From Candidatus Thalassarchaeum sp. (lineage in GTDB: Archaea > Thermoplasmatota > Poseidoniia > Poseidoniales > Thalassarchaeaceae): a stretch of 64,000 nt of DNA. Shown here piece after piece: positions 57,401 through 64,000 of the stretch. Where the stretch lies: contig JADHRW010000004.1 in NCBI GenBank assembly GCA_016777225.1, forward strand, positions 1-64,000, read 5' to 3'. Position numbers and translations under genes: made by a program. The notes under the pieces were generated by a model. That model saw only the letters and a list, made by a program, of their open reading frames with translations, made no database searches and was not told where the DNA came from. The stretch's first letter is position 1. Each line of letters begins with the position of its first letter.

Positions 57401-58342
57401 CTTCCATTAAAGCAGTGGTGGTTTTGCGGTAGAGGTATTGATATTGGACCGGGTACTGATTATATTAGTGCAGATTCTTGTAGAGATGATTCAGCACTTA
57501 TTGGACCAGCTGATAAAATGGGTGAGATATTCAACCTTACAGATGCAAATGGTTTGATTGAACCAGCACCATACATGATGTTACTTGCAATTATGGGTAT
57601 TATTTCAGTGATTTTAGTATGGTGGCTTCTTGAGACAATATTATCATCTCCTTGGGGTAGAATTTTGAAAGCTATCAGAGAAGATGAAGAAGTAGCGCAA
57701 CATCATGGTCATGATGTTCTATCTCACAAAGCAGCCAGTCTTGCTTTAGGCGCAGCAATAGCCGGACTAGCGGGAGCTTTTTGGGCATGGAAACTTACAG
57801 GTTTCGACCCTCAGTTTTTGTCCCCCGCCCGATCTACTTTCCTTGTATGGGCAGCTTTCATTATAGGGGGTAAAGCGAATAATAAAGGCATGATAATCGG
57901 TGCTTTAATCATAGTTCTTATGGAATTCGTTTTCAATGTATTAGTTGCGGCTCAGGGCTCTCCAGATCTACCTCTATATACCACTGCTGACCGAATAGAT
58001 CGTTTATTCCAATGGTTGGTTACAAACCAATGGGACGTTACTAAAATATTTATTATAATATCAATTTTAGGAATTATAATAAGGAATAAAACAATATCGG
58101 ATATAGGTTTTTCAGGTGTATTTATATTCCTATTCACATTTTTCATGTTCGGAGAACGTTCTATCGATGAGTCATTTTCGAATGGAATCGTTAGTACAGA
58201 TATGGTTTATGTCAAAGTACTATTAATCGGATGTTTAATGTTATTTTCACTGAAATTAAATCCAAAGGGTCTGATTCCCGAGGTCCCATTCAGGCCTAAT
58301 CAATATTCAGGTCATATTCCAGATGGAGAGGATATCAAATGA
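54479..58342 (+). CDS. Fused LivH-LivM branched-chain amino acid-type permease
   Basis: A 1287-residue membrane protein. After N-terminal helices, residues about 130-550 are LivH-like: GNFAQSEFFMIGMYLAM, LGRKMRAVADNPELSASSGI, and LPSFAVIVLGTIGSIPGA. That half has a 100-residue loop with calcium-style motifs (WDANGNGVYDRG, DLDGDNRYD). A polar linker with coiled segments (about 690-810) leads to a LivM-like half (about 820-1265): LNLHTGVTGMVNFGVIFF, YPTARLRMDYFAIVTISLGE, WGRILKAIREDEEVAQHHGH. In most organisms LivH and LivM are separate. It overlaps livG by 4 nt. Confidence 0.93.
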   Translation: MLQQIQQKFNELPTLNRRLLLTLFLFFDSLVLGLTYGSGSLNLFDIILLDKLPTDLIWLLQLLESISAGFLVIKIVFDDIPPSAFRTLAIFLSPLFMVGIVFLTLEILLQGLDTQATITLDLISISTGTLTWASTYLAIAIGLTLTYKVQRYGNFAQSEFFMIGMYLAMIMVWSDYFVPLYDAPKDGVLAWSLLFWTLLGAFIFTGIAGIIIDRLVYRGFREQKASPQVMMIASLGVALILRALTYLRFGSSRNMFEPDSDWRMPTMRWELPTTKFRFNLGDRTQGVNSAEPFWDANGNGVYDRGSNGLFESFIDLDGDNRYDFARTYNNYICEQTGIDESGEPILSRIISEVKKPFFEMYDTNVDCVTGATTNYAYYKGIVPAVIFSSVALLLLLLTKTRLGRKMRAVADNPELSASSGINVERVQLTSAFLSAGISGLGGAIFAMTLRYNPETAFTLLLPSFAVIVLGTIGSIPGAIIASLIVGFVRALSSPILIGIGGPLDRSNYTALDGVMPYIFLVAVLMIMPEGIGDAYEKWKINRLRSKRERTKEPVKAITFLLAIFPLTAVLGIHNWYNNRTDRAQTLASVSIGAYIVHRFANFIGKNSFNSGSCSDTCISDTSVETNLDILLGSDGVLQPTDSPFYDDSLDSLSDFDMSWFDLMQTELWFIESISTINSLVWPLIPVLIWCFAIFQAIEYTSETIPAPKLRKHLVNLTEHIHSMIHGIKSNVQKPLVNLSERFNSIINGNRELFSSDVKENELGEKEEELPVEGQNREEEIPDNFNKRIMRISDNLKSISAPIFEKFKYGREGKIGSNITFISLLLILLAFLYWLPISNSDTMNFNKALQVSNVLLTLSIFILMSFSLNLHTGVTGMVNFGVIFFVAIGAITVGILTAPTEVHGYAWPVLPATIFAILLSAAFGWALAYPTARLRMDYFAIVTISLGEILRVLLAGEPLLRVGSIGSAIGISKYTLPLKQWWFCGRGIDIGPGTDYISADSCRDDSALIGPADKMGEIFNLTDANGLIEPAPYMMLLAIMGIISVILVWWLLETILSSPWGRILKAIREDEEVAQHHGHDVLSHKAASLALGAAIAGLAGAFWAWKLTGFDPQFLSPARSTFLVWAAFIIGGKANNKGMIIGALIIVLMEFVFNVLVAAQGSPDLPLYTTADRIDRLFQWLVTNQWDVTKIFIIISILGIIIRNKTISDIGFSGVFIFLFTFFMFGERSIDESFSNGIVSTDMVYVKVLLIGCLMLFSLKLNPKGLIPEVPFRPNQYSGHIPDGEDIK

Positions 58343-59121
58343 AAACGGTTCTTAAAGTAGAAAGTCTACGTAAAGAGTTTGGCGGTCTTGTAGCAGTAAA
58401 AGATGTTTCATTTGAAATTAAAGAAGGTGAATTCGTTGGACTTATTGGCCCTAACGGATGTGGTAAATCTACTACATTCAATTGTATCAGTGGTCTTCTC
58501 AAACAAACCTCTGGTTCTATTGAAATACATGGTAAAGATGTTTCATATATGAGGCCCGATCAAATACATAGTTTAGGTATGACAAGGACATTCCAACATA
58601 CTAGGTTGTGGCGTGAAATGACCGTTATTGAAAATCTATTAGTTCCACCAAGGAATCAATTCTCTCCTAGTTTGATAGAGTCATTATTTAAATTTCCAAG
58701 AAGCCGTCGTGCAGAAAAATTAAGATTGAAAGAAGCCCATTCAATTCTTGAGGAGTTAGAAGTTCCTCATATGGCTAATAATCTAGCCAGTGAACTATCT
58801 GGAGGTCAGTCTAAATTAGTTGATATCGGTAGATCTCGAATGGGTTCGCCCAATCTTCTGTTATTGGATGAACCAGTTGCTGGCGTAGCAGGCCCCTTAG
58901 CAATGAAAATATTCAATAACCTTCGAAAAACAGTAGATGAAACAGGTATTTCAATTCTAATTATTGAGCATAATATGGATTTCATCCTACGTCAAGGTGT
59001 TGATAGAATTATTGTCATGAATGAAGGCGAAGTTTTAATGATTGGAACTCCTGAAGAAGTTAAGTCAAACAAAGCTGTGATTGAGGCCTACCTCGGTTCT
59101 GCAGGAGATGAAAGTGAGTGA
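58339..59121 (+). CDS. livG: ABC transporter ATP-binding protein, LivG type
   Basis: A 260-residue ATPase. Walker A is GLIGPNGCGKSTTF, the Q-loop region is SLGMTRTFQHTRLWREM as in LivG, the signature is LSGGQSKLVDIGRS and Walker B LLLLDEPVAGV. IIEHNMDFI carries the H-loop His. It overlaps the permease stop by 4 nt (ATGA) and is followed at once by livF. In the family, LivG and LivF pair as a heterodimer. Confidence 0.95.
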   Translation: MKTVLKVESLRKEFGGLVAVKDVSFEIKEGEFVGLIGPNGCGKSTTFNCISGLLKQTSGSIEIHGKDVSYMRPDQIHSLGMTRTFQHTRLWREMTVIENLLVPPRNQFSPSLIESLFKFPRSRRAEKLRLKEAHSILEELEVPHMANNLASELSGGQSKLVDIGRSRMGSPNLLLLDEPVAGVAGPLAMKIFNNLRKTVDETGISILIIEHNMDFILRQGVDRIIVMNEGEVLMIGTPEEVKSNKAVIEAYLGSAGDESE

Positions 59122-59122
59122 T

Positions 59123-59842
59123 ATGACAAGAGTACTTGACGTTAAAGGACTCAATGGAGGTTATGGAGCTGTTCAGATTCTTTATGATATTGATTTGTAT
59201 GTTGAGGAAGGAGAATTTGTAACAATCATAGGTCCAAATGGTTGTGGAAAGTCAACCTTTATCAAAACAATTTTTGGTATAGCTACTCACTACTCAGGAA
59301 GTGTATTGCATAACGAGAGAGAGGTTTCAGGTTGGAGGACAGATCAGTTAGTTAATCGTGGAATTGCTTATGTGCCTCAAGTTGATAATGTGTTTCCCTC
59401 ACTTACAATTTATGAGAATTTACAGATGGGGGGAAACAGCCTTTCTACATTAATTCTTAACAGTAGAATTGAAAGAGCCTTGAATATGTTCCCAGATCTC
59501 AAAGAGAGAGTACATGATTTAGCAGCCTCTCTTTCAGGAGGAGAAAGACAGATGTTAGCAATATCTAGAGCATTAATTTCTAATCCTAAATTCCTACTTC
59601 TCGATGAGCCAACAGCCGCTTTAAGTCCACTGTACCAACAACAAATTATAGAGAGAATAGATTCTCTCAGAGAAGAGGGCATTACAGTACTGATTGTCGA
59701 ACAAAACGCACGGCTTTCTCTTGCTAGATCTGATAGAGGGTATATTTTTGCTGGAGGCAAAGTAGTTCATTCAGGAGACGCTAAACATATCCTAACAGAT
59801 CCTGAAATAGGCGAATATTTCCTTGGATCCAAATCAGAATAA
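59123..59842 (+). CDS. livF: ABC transporter ATP-binding protein, LivF type
   Basis: A 239-residue ATPase. Walker A is TIIGPNGCGKSTFIKTIF, Q-loop region RGIAYVPQVDNVFPSLT, signature SLSGGERQMLAISRAL, Walker B FLLLDEPTAALSP, H-loop region IVEQNARLSL. ATG 59123 is 1 nt after the livG stop and is preferred to ATG 59108. It is the last gene of the importer operon. Confidence 0.95.
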   Translation: MTRVLDVKGLNGGYGAVQILYDIDLYVEEGEFVTIIGPNGCGKSTFIKTIFGIATHYSGSVLHNEREVSGWRTDQLVNRGIAYVPQVDNVFPSLTIYENLQMGGNSLSTLILNSRIERALNMFPDLKERVHDLAASLSGGERQMLAISRALISNPKFLLLDEPTAALSPLYQQQIIERIDSLREEGITVLIVEQNARLSLARSDRGYIFAGGKVVHSGDAKHILTDPEIGEYFLGSKSE

Positions 59843-59845
59843 TCT

Positions 59846-60871
59846 TTATTCAGTTAGAGATTTGTATAGAAACGGTAGAGATACATCCATTCTATAATCA
59901 ATTGAAGAATGAGTATCATCAAATTCCTCATAGAAATGAGTAATTCCTAATTTTTCTAATTTTTCAACTAATTGTCTTGCGCCAAAATGTAAATTATATT
60001 GGTCTCTAAATCCACAATCAATATATAATCCTCTGAGATTTTCTAGATTCTTTTGAACATCTTCTCTCTCAATCATATGAACAGGGTCATGATTAAGCCA
60101 AGCATCCCATTTATCTTTTTTAATCACACAAGTCTTGAGATCAACAGGGATACTGACTCCCATTGGTGCGTTCAAATCCGGATCATAGAAAGCACCCATT
60201 GCTATCATCATTAATACATGAAAATCTAATCCCTTCAATTTCTGAACATCTACTACATAATCGAGAAAACCTTGTATTCCTCCATGTTTATCTAGATGAA
60301 CTAATGTTTTAGGGAAATCTCCTAAGAATAGCGAGTCAAAGCCCATATCTCCTGAGTGACAGGCTATCGCCCCCCATTCTTCTGCATAGAGCATACCATG
60401 CACCATTGCTCCATAACCACCACTTGATTTCCCAAAGATACCTCTATTATCGCCTCCTTTCTTAACAGGAAAAGAATTCTCAATTATTGGAATCATTTCT
60501 TTGATAAGAAAATCTGCCCAATTACCTACAGCTTGAGAATTAATGTATTGATTACCACCCAACGAAGTAAAACAATCCGGTAATGCTACAATCACTTCAC
60601 CCATTTTTCCTTCGTCAATTAATCTCTCAATTCGTTGAGGGACAGATTCTTGAAAAGGCTTCCAGTTTGTATGGGCAAATCCGCTACCTGTATATCCTAC
60701 CAAATCAACAAGTAATGGATATTCCTCCTCATTTTTATCCCAATTAGGTGGTAAATAAATAACTACTTGACGGTCTTCAGGGTCATTTTGAAGATTATTT
60801 TTGAGAGATTTTGAATTAATTGTAATGGTTCTAATTTCTCCTTTCAATGGTCTAAAACTATGCTTAGGCAT
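59846..60871 (-). CDS. Esterase D-like alpha/beta hydrolase
   Basis: A 341-residue hydrolase of the putative esterase (PF00756) family. The nucleophile elbow is GIFGKSSGGYGAM (Ser in GKSSGG). The oxyanion region is LVDLVGYTGSGF, and the C-terminal His is in FDDTHSSIDYRM. Its stop is 3 nt from the livF stop (convergent) and its start is 2 nt from the PPC-gene stop, so it forms an operon with that gene. No signal peptide is visible. Confidence 0.85.
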   Translation of the reverse strand: MPKHSFRPLKGEIRTITINSKSLKNNLQNDPEDRQVVIYLPPNWDKNEEEYPLLVDLVGYTGSGFAHTNWKPFQESVPQRIERLIDEGKMGEVIVALPDCFTSLGGNQYINSQAVGNWADFLIKEMIPIIENSFPVKKGGDNRGIFGKSSGGYGAMVHGMLYAEEWGAIACHSGDMGFDSLFLGDFPKTLVHLDKHGGIQGFLDYVVDVQKLKGLDFHVLMMIAMGAFYDPDLNAPMGVSIPVDLKTCVIKKDKWDAWLNHDPVHMIEREDVQKNLENLRGLYIDCGFRDQYNLHFGARQLVEKLEKLGITHFYEEFDDTHSSIDYRMDVSLPFLYKSLTE

Positions 60872-60873
60872 GA

Positions 60874-61311
60874 TTATTCTCCGTTAAATTTTAATTGCAC
60901 AAACTCAGTCTCATCTGCAACTCTACACATCATTTTTGTTCCTAAATCTCCATCCAAAATTCTTAGATGTATTTCAGCGGTTACAGATACAGTAGCTGCG
61001 AATAAATGTCCCCCATAAACAATCTTATCATCACCTGAAAGAACAACATGGATATGAGTAAAAGGGCCATTTGGCCCTGGTGCTAAGTTGCCTTGAGTGG
61101 ATAGTAACTCCATCGAATCATTATGTATTTCTTTCTGATATATTCCATCACTACCTAAAAATCCAATTTCTATATCGTGACATCTTCCAATACCGCTTGT
61201 TATGGCAGCACATTCTATTCCATGTGCCTGGAGACTTTGAATAGATTCATGTATTTCCTCTCCGGGGTCTAATCTCAATAATACATCATCTCCGACTCTG
61301 GTAAACTCCAC
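60874..61311 (-). CDS. PPC/DUF296-domain protein
   Basis: A 145-residue single-domain protein. The PPC fold signature is seen in AITSGIGRCHDIEIGF, THIHVVLSGDDKIVYGGHLF with its His-x-His, and VTAEIHLRIL. In plants PPC domains pair with AT-hooks; stand-alone prokaryotic versions are of uncertain role and may bind DNA or metal. The start is a GTG at 61311. The esterase follows after 2 nt. Confidence 0.85.
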   Translation of the reverse strand: MEFTRVGDDVLLRLDPGEEIHESIQSLQAHGIECAAITSGIGRCHDIEIGFLGSDGIYQKEIHNDSMELLSTQGNLAPGPNGPFTHIHVVLSGDDKIVYGGHLFAATVSVTAEIHLRILDGDLGTKMMCRVADETEFVQLKFNGE

Positions 61312-61497
61312 GGCTTACGATTGGGGAGTCTGACTTGAATCCAACGTAGAGCTATTTTCTCAAAGTCTCGGGGAAAATTCAAATATCTTGCAGTGGAAGT
61401 CATCAATACGTTATTTGGAAATTAGTTATACATTGAAACTCCAGTAGAAATAGGGGGGTACCATAAACTATCCAATTTGGTTATAGACCGTAAGCAA

Positions 61498-61515
61498 GTC
61501 GGAGCAAAGCCCGAC
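61498..61515 (+). promoter_or_regulatory. Short hairpin just before the MCM Shine-Dalgarno motif
   Basis: GTCGG and CCGAC form a 5-bp stem around an 8-nt loop, followed directly by GAGGA and the MCM start 12 nt later. The 215-bp gap upstream of MCM otherwise shows only a weak TATA-like stretch (TTATACAT). A translational role is possible but speculative. Confidence 0.3.
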
Positions 61516-61526
61516 GAGGAATTAGT

Positions 61527-63686
61527 ATGACAATGGCAGCACATGACTCTTCCGCTCGCTGGAAAACATTCTTTTTAGAGGCTAAAGAAACAGAGATATT
61601 TACTTTACTTTCAAAACAGTCTAATACTCCAACACTTGAAGTTCCATTTCATGAACTTGAAGCCTTTGATCCTGACTTCGCTGAAGATATTTTACAATTC
61701 CCTCGAGAGATTTTGAATACCGGTAAAGGAACTATAAGACAAATCTGTAGAGAGCGAGGAGAAGATCTAGATGTGATATTAAGGGTAGGTGAATTACCTC
61801 GAGATAGTCGACGTACACTACGTGAGATAGGTTCGGCAGATATTGAGAAATTACGCAGTAGTGATGTCCAAGTAATCAAGATTTCAGAAATTAAACCAAG
61901 AATGCATATCGCAGTATTCCAGTGTGAAGCATGTGGAGTAAGTCAGGAGATGGTCCAGAATAATGAAAGAGAATTACTGGAGCCAATCCGATGCCCTCCA
62001 ACTGATCAAGGTGGTTGTGATGCAACTGCTGGCCGAGGCGGAGCAACACGTTTTAATCTCGTATTCAATGTTTCAAAATTAATTAATAATCAATGGATAG
62101 AGATTCAAGAATTACCTGAATCAGTTGATAGTGGTGCTCAACCCGGCAGAGCAAAAGTCCTACTTGAAGGAGATCTTGTAAACAAACATTTGCCTGGACA
62201 GAGAATTGTTGCTAATATGATACCTGTAGTTTATAGTGAAATATTAAAGAACAAGAAAACACCAATGTTTGATATTATTTACCATCTTATCAGTTCTGAA
62301 CATGAATCGGTCCCGTTTACCGAAATTAAAATTACTGATGAAGAGCAAGAGCAAATTTTGGCGGTATCTAAGAGAGAGGATTTATTGAAATTAATGCAAA
62401 ATTCCATCGCTCCATCAATATATGCTACAGGAGTGATGAATTTTGTCAAGAGATCTTTAGCACTTCAATTATTTGGCGGAGTTTCTAGAAAAAATAAAGA
62501 TGGAACTAGAACTAGGGGTGATATTCACATTCTTTTAATGGGAGACCCTGGTGTTGCAAAATCCCAGCTCTTAACATACGTTTCAGAATTATCTCCTCGT
62601 GGTAAATTTGCTTCAGGAGGGGGGGTTTCCGGTGCAGGATTAACAGCAGCAGCGGTAAGAGACACATTTGCAGATGGTAGATTCGCTCTAGAAGCAGGAG
62701 TATTACCGCTTTCAGATAGAGGCTTAGCTGCAATTGACGAATTTGATAAAATTTCAAAAGAAGATAGAAGTGTTATGCACCCTGCAATGGAGCAACAAAG
62801 AATTGATATTTCTAAAGGAGGAATTACCGCATCTTTGCCTTCTCGCTGCGCTATTATTGCAGCAGCAAATCCAGAAAAAGGACGCTTCTCGAAGAGGGGC
62901 GCCAATACGAGCGTAATTCGTTCATTTAGTGAAACGGGATTACCTCCCCCTCTAGCATCTAGATTTGATATTATATGGATGATGAGAGATGAGGTTAAAG
63001 CAGAAAATGATGAGATGATTGCTCAACATATTCTTCGTAGTCGAACACGAGGAGTCCCTGAAGCTTTGATTGATGAGCAAGTTGAAATGGATCCTACAAA
63101 AGATGATGATGACAAGGTATTCGATACAGGAGTTGATAATTCCGACCTTCTTACTCCCTCATTTCTAAGAAAATATATTGCATTTGCAAAGAGAAATTTT
63201 CATCCTAATATTAACAAAGATGTAATGGCGATGATTTTAGAGTATTATGTCCAAGAGAGACAATCATTTGGACGCCAAGATCAGGATGAGGGAGAGGCCA
63301 ACGTTGTTCCAATTACTGCTAGGGCATTAGAGGCCTTAATCCGGCTCACTGAAGCACATGCTCGAATGTTCCTTCGGAATGATGCAATCGCAGAAGATGC
63401 CAAAGTTGCTTTGGCAGTTTTCAAACATTGGCGTGAAGAATCAGGTATTGAAGACGAATCTGAATATTCAGGCCACTCGGTTAGACAAAGAAATACTTCA
63501 ACGATAGTAAATCAGATAGTTAGAGATATTTGTGCCGAAAATAATAATGTGGCGACAATTAATTCAATCTATAATCGAGCGCTCGTTAAAAAAATAGATG
63601 AGCGAACAGTTGATGATATAATACAAAAATTGCGTACAAATGGTACTCTATATTCTCAGAAAAATGATGAATATAGTTTTGTCTAG
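61527..63686 (+). CDS. mcm: Replicative helicase MCM
   Basis: A 719-residue archaeal MCM. The N-terminal domain has a zinc-binding region (QCEACGVSQEM and CPPTDQGGCDA). The AAA+ core has Walker A MGDPGVAKSQLLTYV, GGGVSGAGLTAA hairpin, Walker B AAIDEFDKIS, sensor 1 CAIIAAANPEKG and the arginine finger in PPLASRFDIIWMM. A winged helix closes the protein (NTSTIVNQIVRDI, VDDIIQKLRTNG). GAGGAATTAGT precedes the ATG. No intein. The gatE start lies 15 nt downstream. Confidence 0.97.
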   Translation: MTMAAHDSSARWKTFFLEAKETEIFTLLSKQSNTPTLEVPFHELEAFDPDFAEDILQFPREILNTGKGTIRQICRERGEDLDVILRVGELPRDSRRTLREIGSADIEKLRSSDVQVIKISEIKPRMHIAVFQCEACGVSQEMVQNNERELLEPIRCPPTDQGGCDATAGRGGATRFNLVFNVSKLINNQWIEIQELPESVDSGAQPGRAKVLLEGDLVNKHLPGQRIVANMIPVVYSEILKNKKTPMFDIIYHLISSEHESVPFTEIKITDEEQEQILAVSKREDLLKLMQNSIAPSIYATGVMNFVKRSLALQLFGGVSRKNKDGTRTRGDIHILLMGDPGVAKSQLLTYVSELSPRGKFASGGGVSGAGLTAAAVRDTFADGRFALEAGVLPLSDRGLAAIDEFDKISKEDRSVMHPAMEQQRIDISKGGITASLPSRCAIIAAANPEKGRFSKRGANTSVIRSFSETGLPPPLASRFDIIWMMRDEVKAENDEMIAQHILRSRTRGVPEALIDEQVEMDPTKDDDDKVFDTGVDNSDLLTPSFLRKYIAFAKRNFHPNINKDVMAMILEYYVQERQSFGRQDQDEGEANVVPITARALEALIRLTEAHARMFLRNDAIAEDAKVALAVFKHWREESGIEDESEYSGHSVRQRNTSTIVNQIVRDICAENNNVATINSIYNRALVKKIDERTVDDIIQKLRTNGTLYSQKNDEYSFV

Positions 63687-63701
63687 TTCGCCGTTTACCC
63701 T

Positions 63702-64000
63702 ATGAAAGATAACCCCGTCTCTGCAATTAATATGGAACCAATGGGCGACGTATCTTCTCCGAATAATCTAAGTCCTGAAGGATTAGGTTTCATGTGTGGA
63801 TTAGAAATACATCAACAATTAGCCACTGGTAAACTTCACTCTCGTATGCCGAGTGAATTGTATGATTATGGATTAGACGAGATTCCTAAAAATTGGCCAC
63901 GTTCTCATAGAAAACTTCGAGCCGCCCAAGGAGAAGGGGGAAGAGTCGATATTACTGCGCGTTTTGAATCACGTAGAAATCGTTCATTTATTTATTTTCA
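63702..64000 (+). CDS. gatE: Glu-tRNA(Gln) amidotransferase subunit E (partial, 3' end outside window)
   Basis: The first 99 codons of an archaeal GatE, which with GatD turns Glu-tRNA(Gln) into Gln-tRNA(Gln). The family opening is FMCGLEIHQQLATGKLHSRM, then RKLRAAQGEGGRVDITARFE. ATG 63702 is the likely start, 15 nt after mcm. The reading frame stays open to the window end. Confidence 0.88.
   Translation, partial: MKDNPVSAINMEPMGDVSSPNNLSPEGLGFMCGLEIHQQLATGKLHSRMPSELYDYGLDEIPKNWPRSHRKLRAAQGEGGRVDITARFESRRNRSFIYF

Overview
The window looks like a piece of a low-GC, gene-dense planktonic euryarchaeal genome, most likely Marine Group II or III (Poseidoniia, Thermoplasmatota). The archaeal signature is direct: topoisomerase VI (A and B), MCM, TFB, the L18e-L13-S9-Rpo10 cluster, Trm1 and the start of GatE. 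Genes taken to be of bacterial origin sit among them (NAD+-dependent DNA ligase, pyruvoyl PanD). Giant Asp-rich or Ig-like surface proteins and a branched-chain amino acid type ABC importer fit a marine heterotroph. The assignment is inferred from gene content only; no marker phylogeny was run.

Layout. 1-5.7 kb: 3' part of a large cell-surface protein, two small membrane proteins and a winged-helix regulator. 5.7-9.3 kb: top6B-top6A operon and a small membrane protein. 9.3-19.2 kb: aconitase-family enzyme, TFB with a HEAT-like protein, class II ribonucleotide reductase, OsmC, isocitrate dehydrogenase. 19.2-27.8 kb: a 1135-residue PIN-domain protein, small membrane proteins, DHH phosphoesterase, Nudix, LysE exporter, cobalamin adenosyltransferase, RlmH, PanD. 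27.95-36 kb: a 2671-residue surface protein full of Asp-rich (thrombospondin type 3-like) calcium motifs. 36-37.8 kb: ribosomal cluster and tRNA-Pro. 37.8-51.1 kb: LigA, two PAC2 proteins, RecB-like and DnaQ-like nucleases, PKD lipoprotein, tRNA-Arg, thioesterase, pentapeptide protein, NfuA-like protein, MoaA, Trm1, PurM. 51.2-59.8 kb: the ABC importer operon. 59.8-64 kb: esterase, PPC-domain protein, MCM, and the start of gatE.

The most unusual unit is the importer at 51.2-59.8 kb. Its lipoprotein receptor appears to carry a circularly permuted SBP_bac_3 domain followed by two LivJ-like domains. The LivH-like and LivM-like permeases are fused into one 1287-residue protein, and LivG and LivF follow. 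A perfect 13-bp hairpin with a T-tract separates the receptor gene from the permease gene.

Other links: the B12-dependent reductase (NrdJ) and the PduO-type adenosyltransferase imply corrinoid dependence; the aconitase-family enzyme and Icd could supply TCA-cycle steps. Several starts were moved downstream of the longest open frame using Shine-Dalgarno-like motifs, neighbouring gene ends or family alignment. Every gap longer than about 100 bases was inspected; no gene-free stretch exceeds 300 bases. No CRISPR array, insertion sequence, rRNA or origin was recognised.
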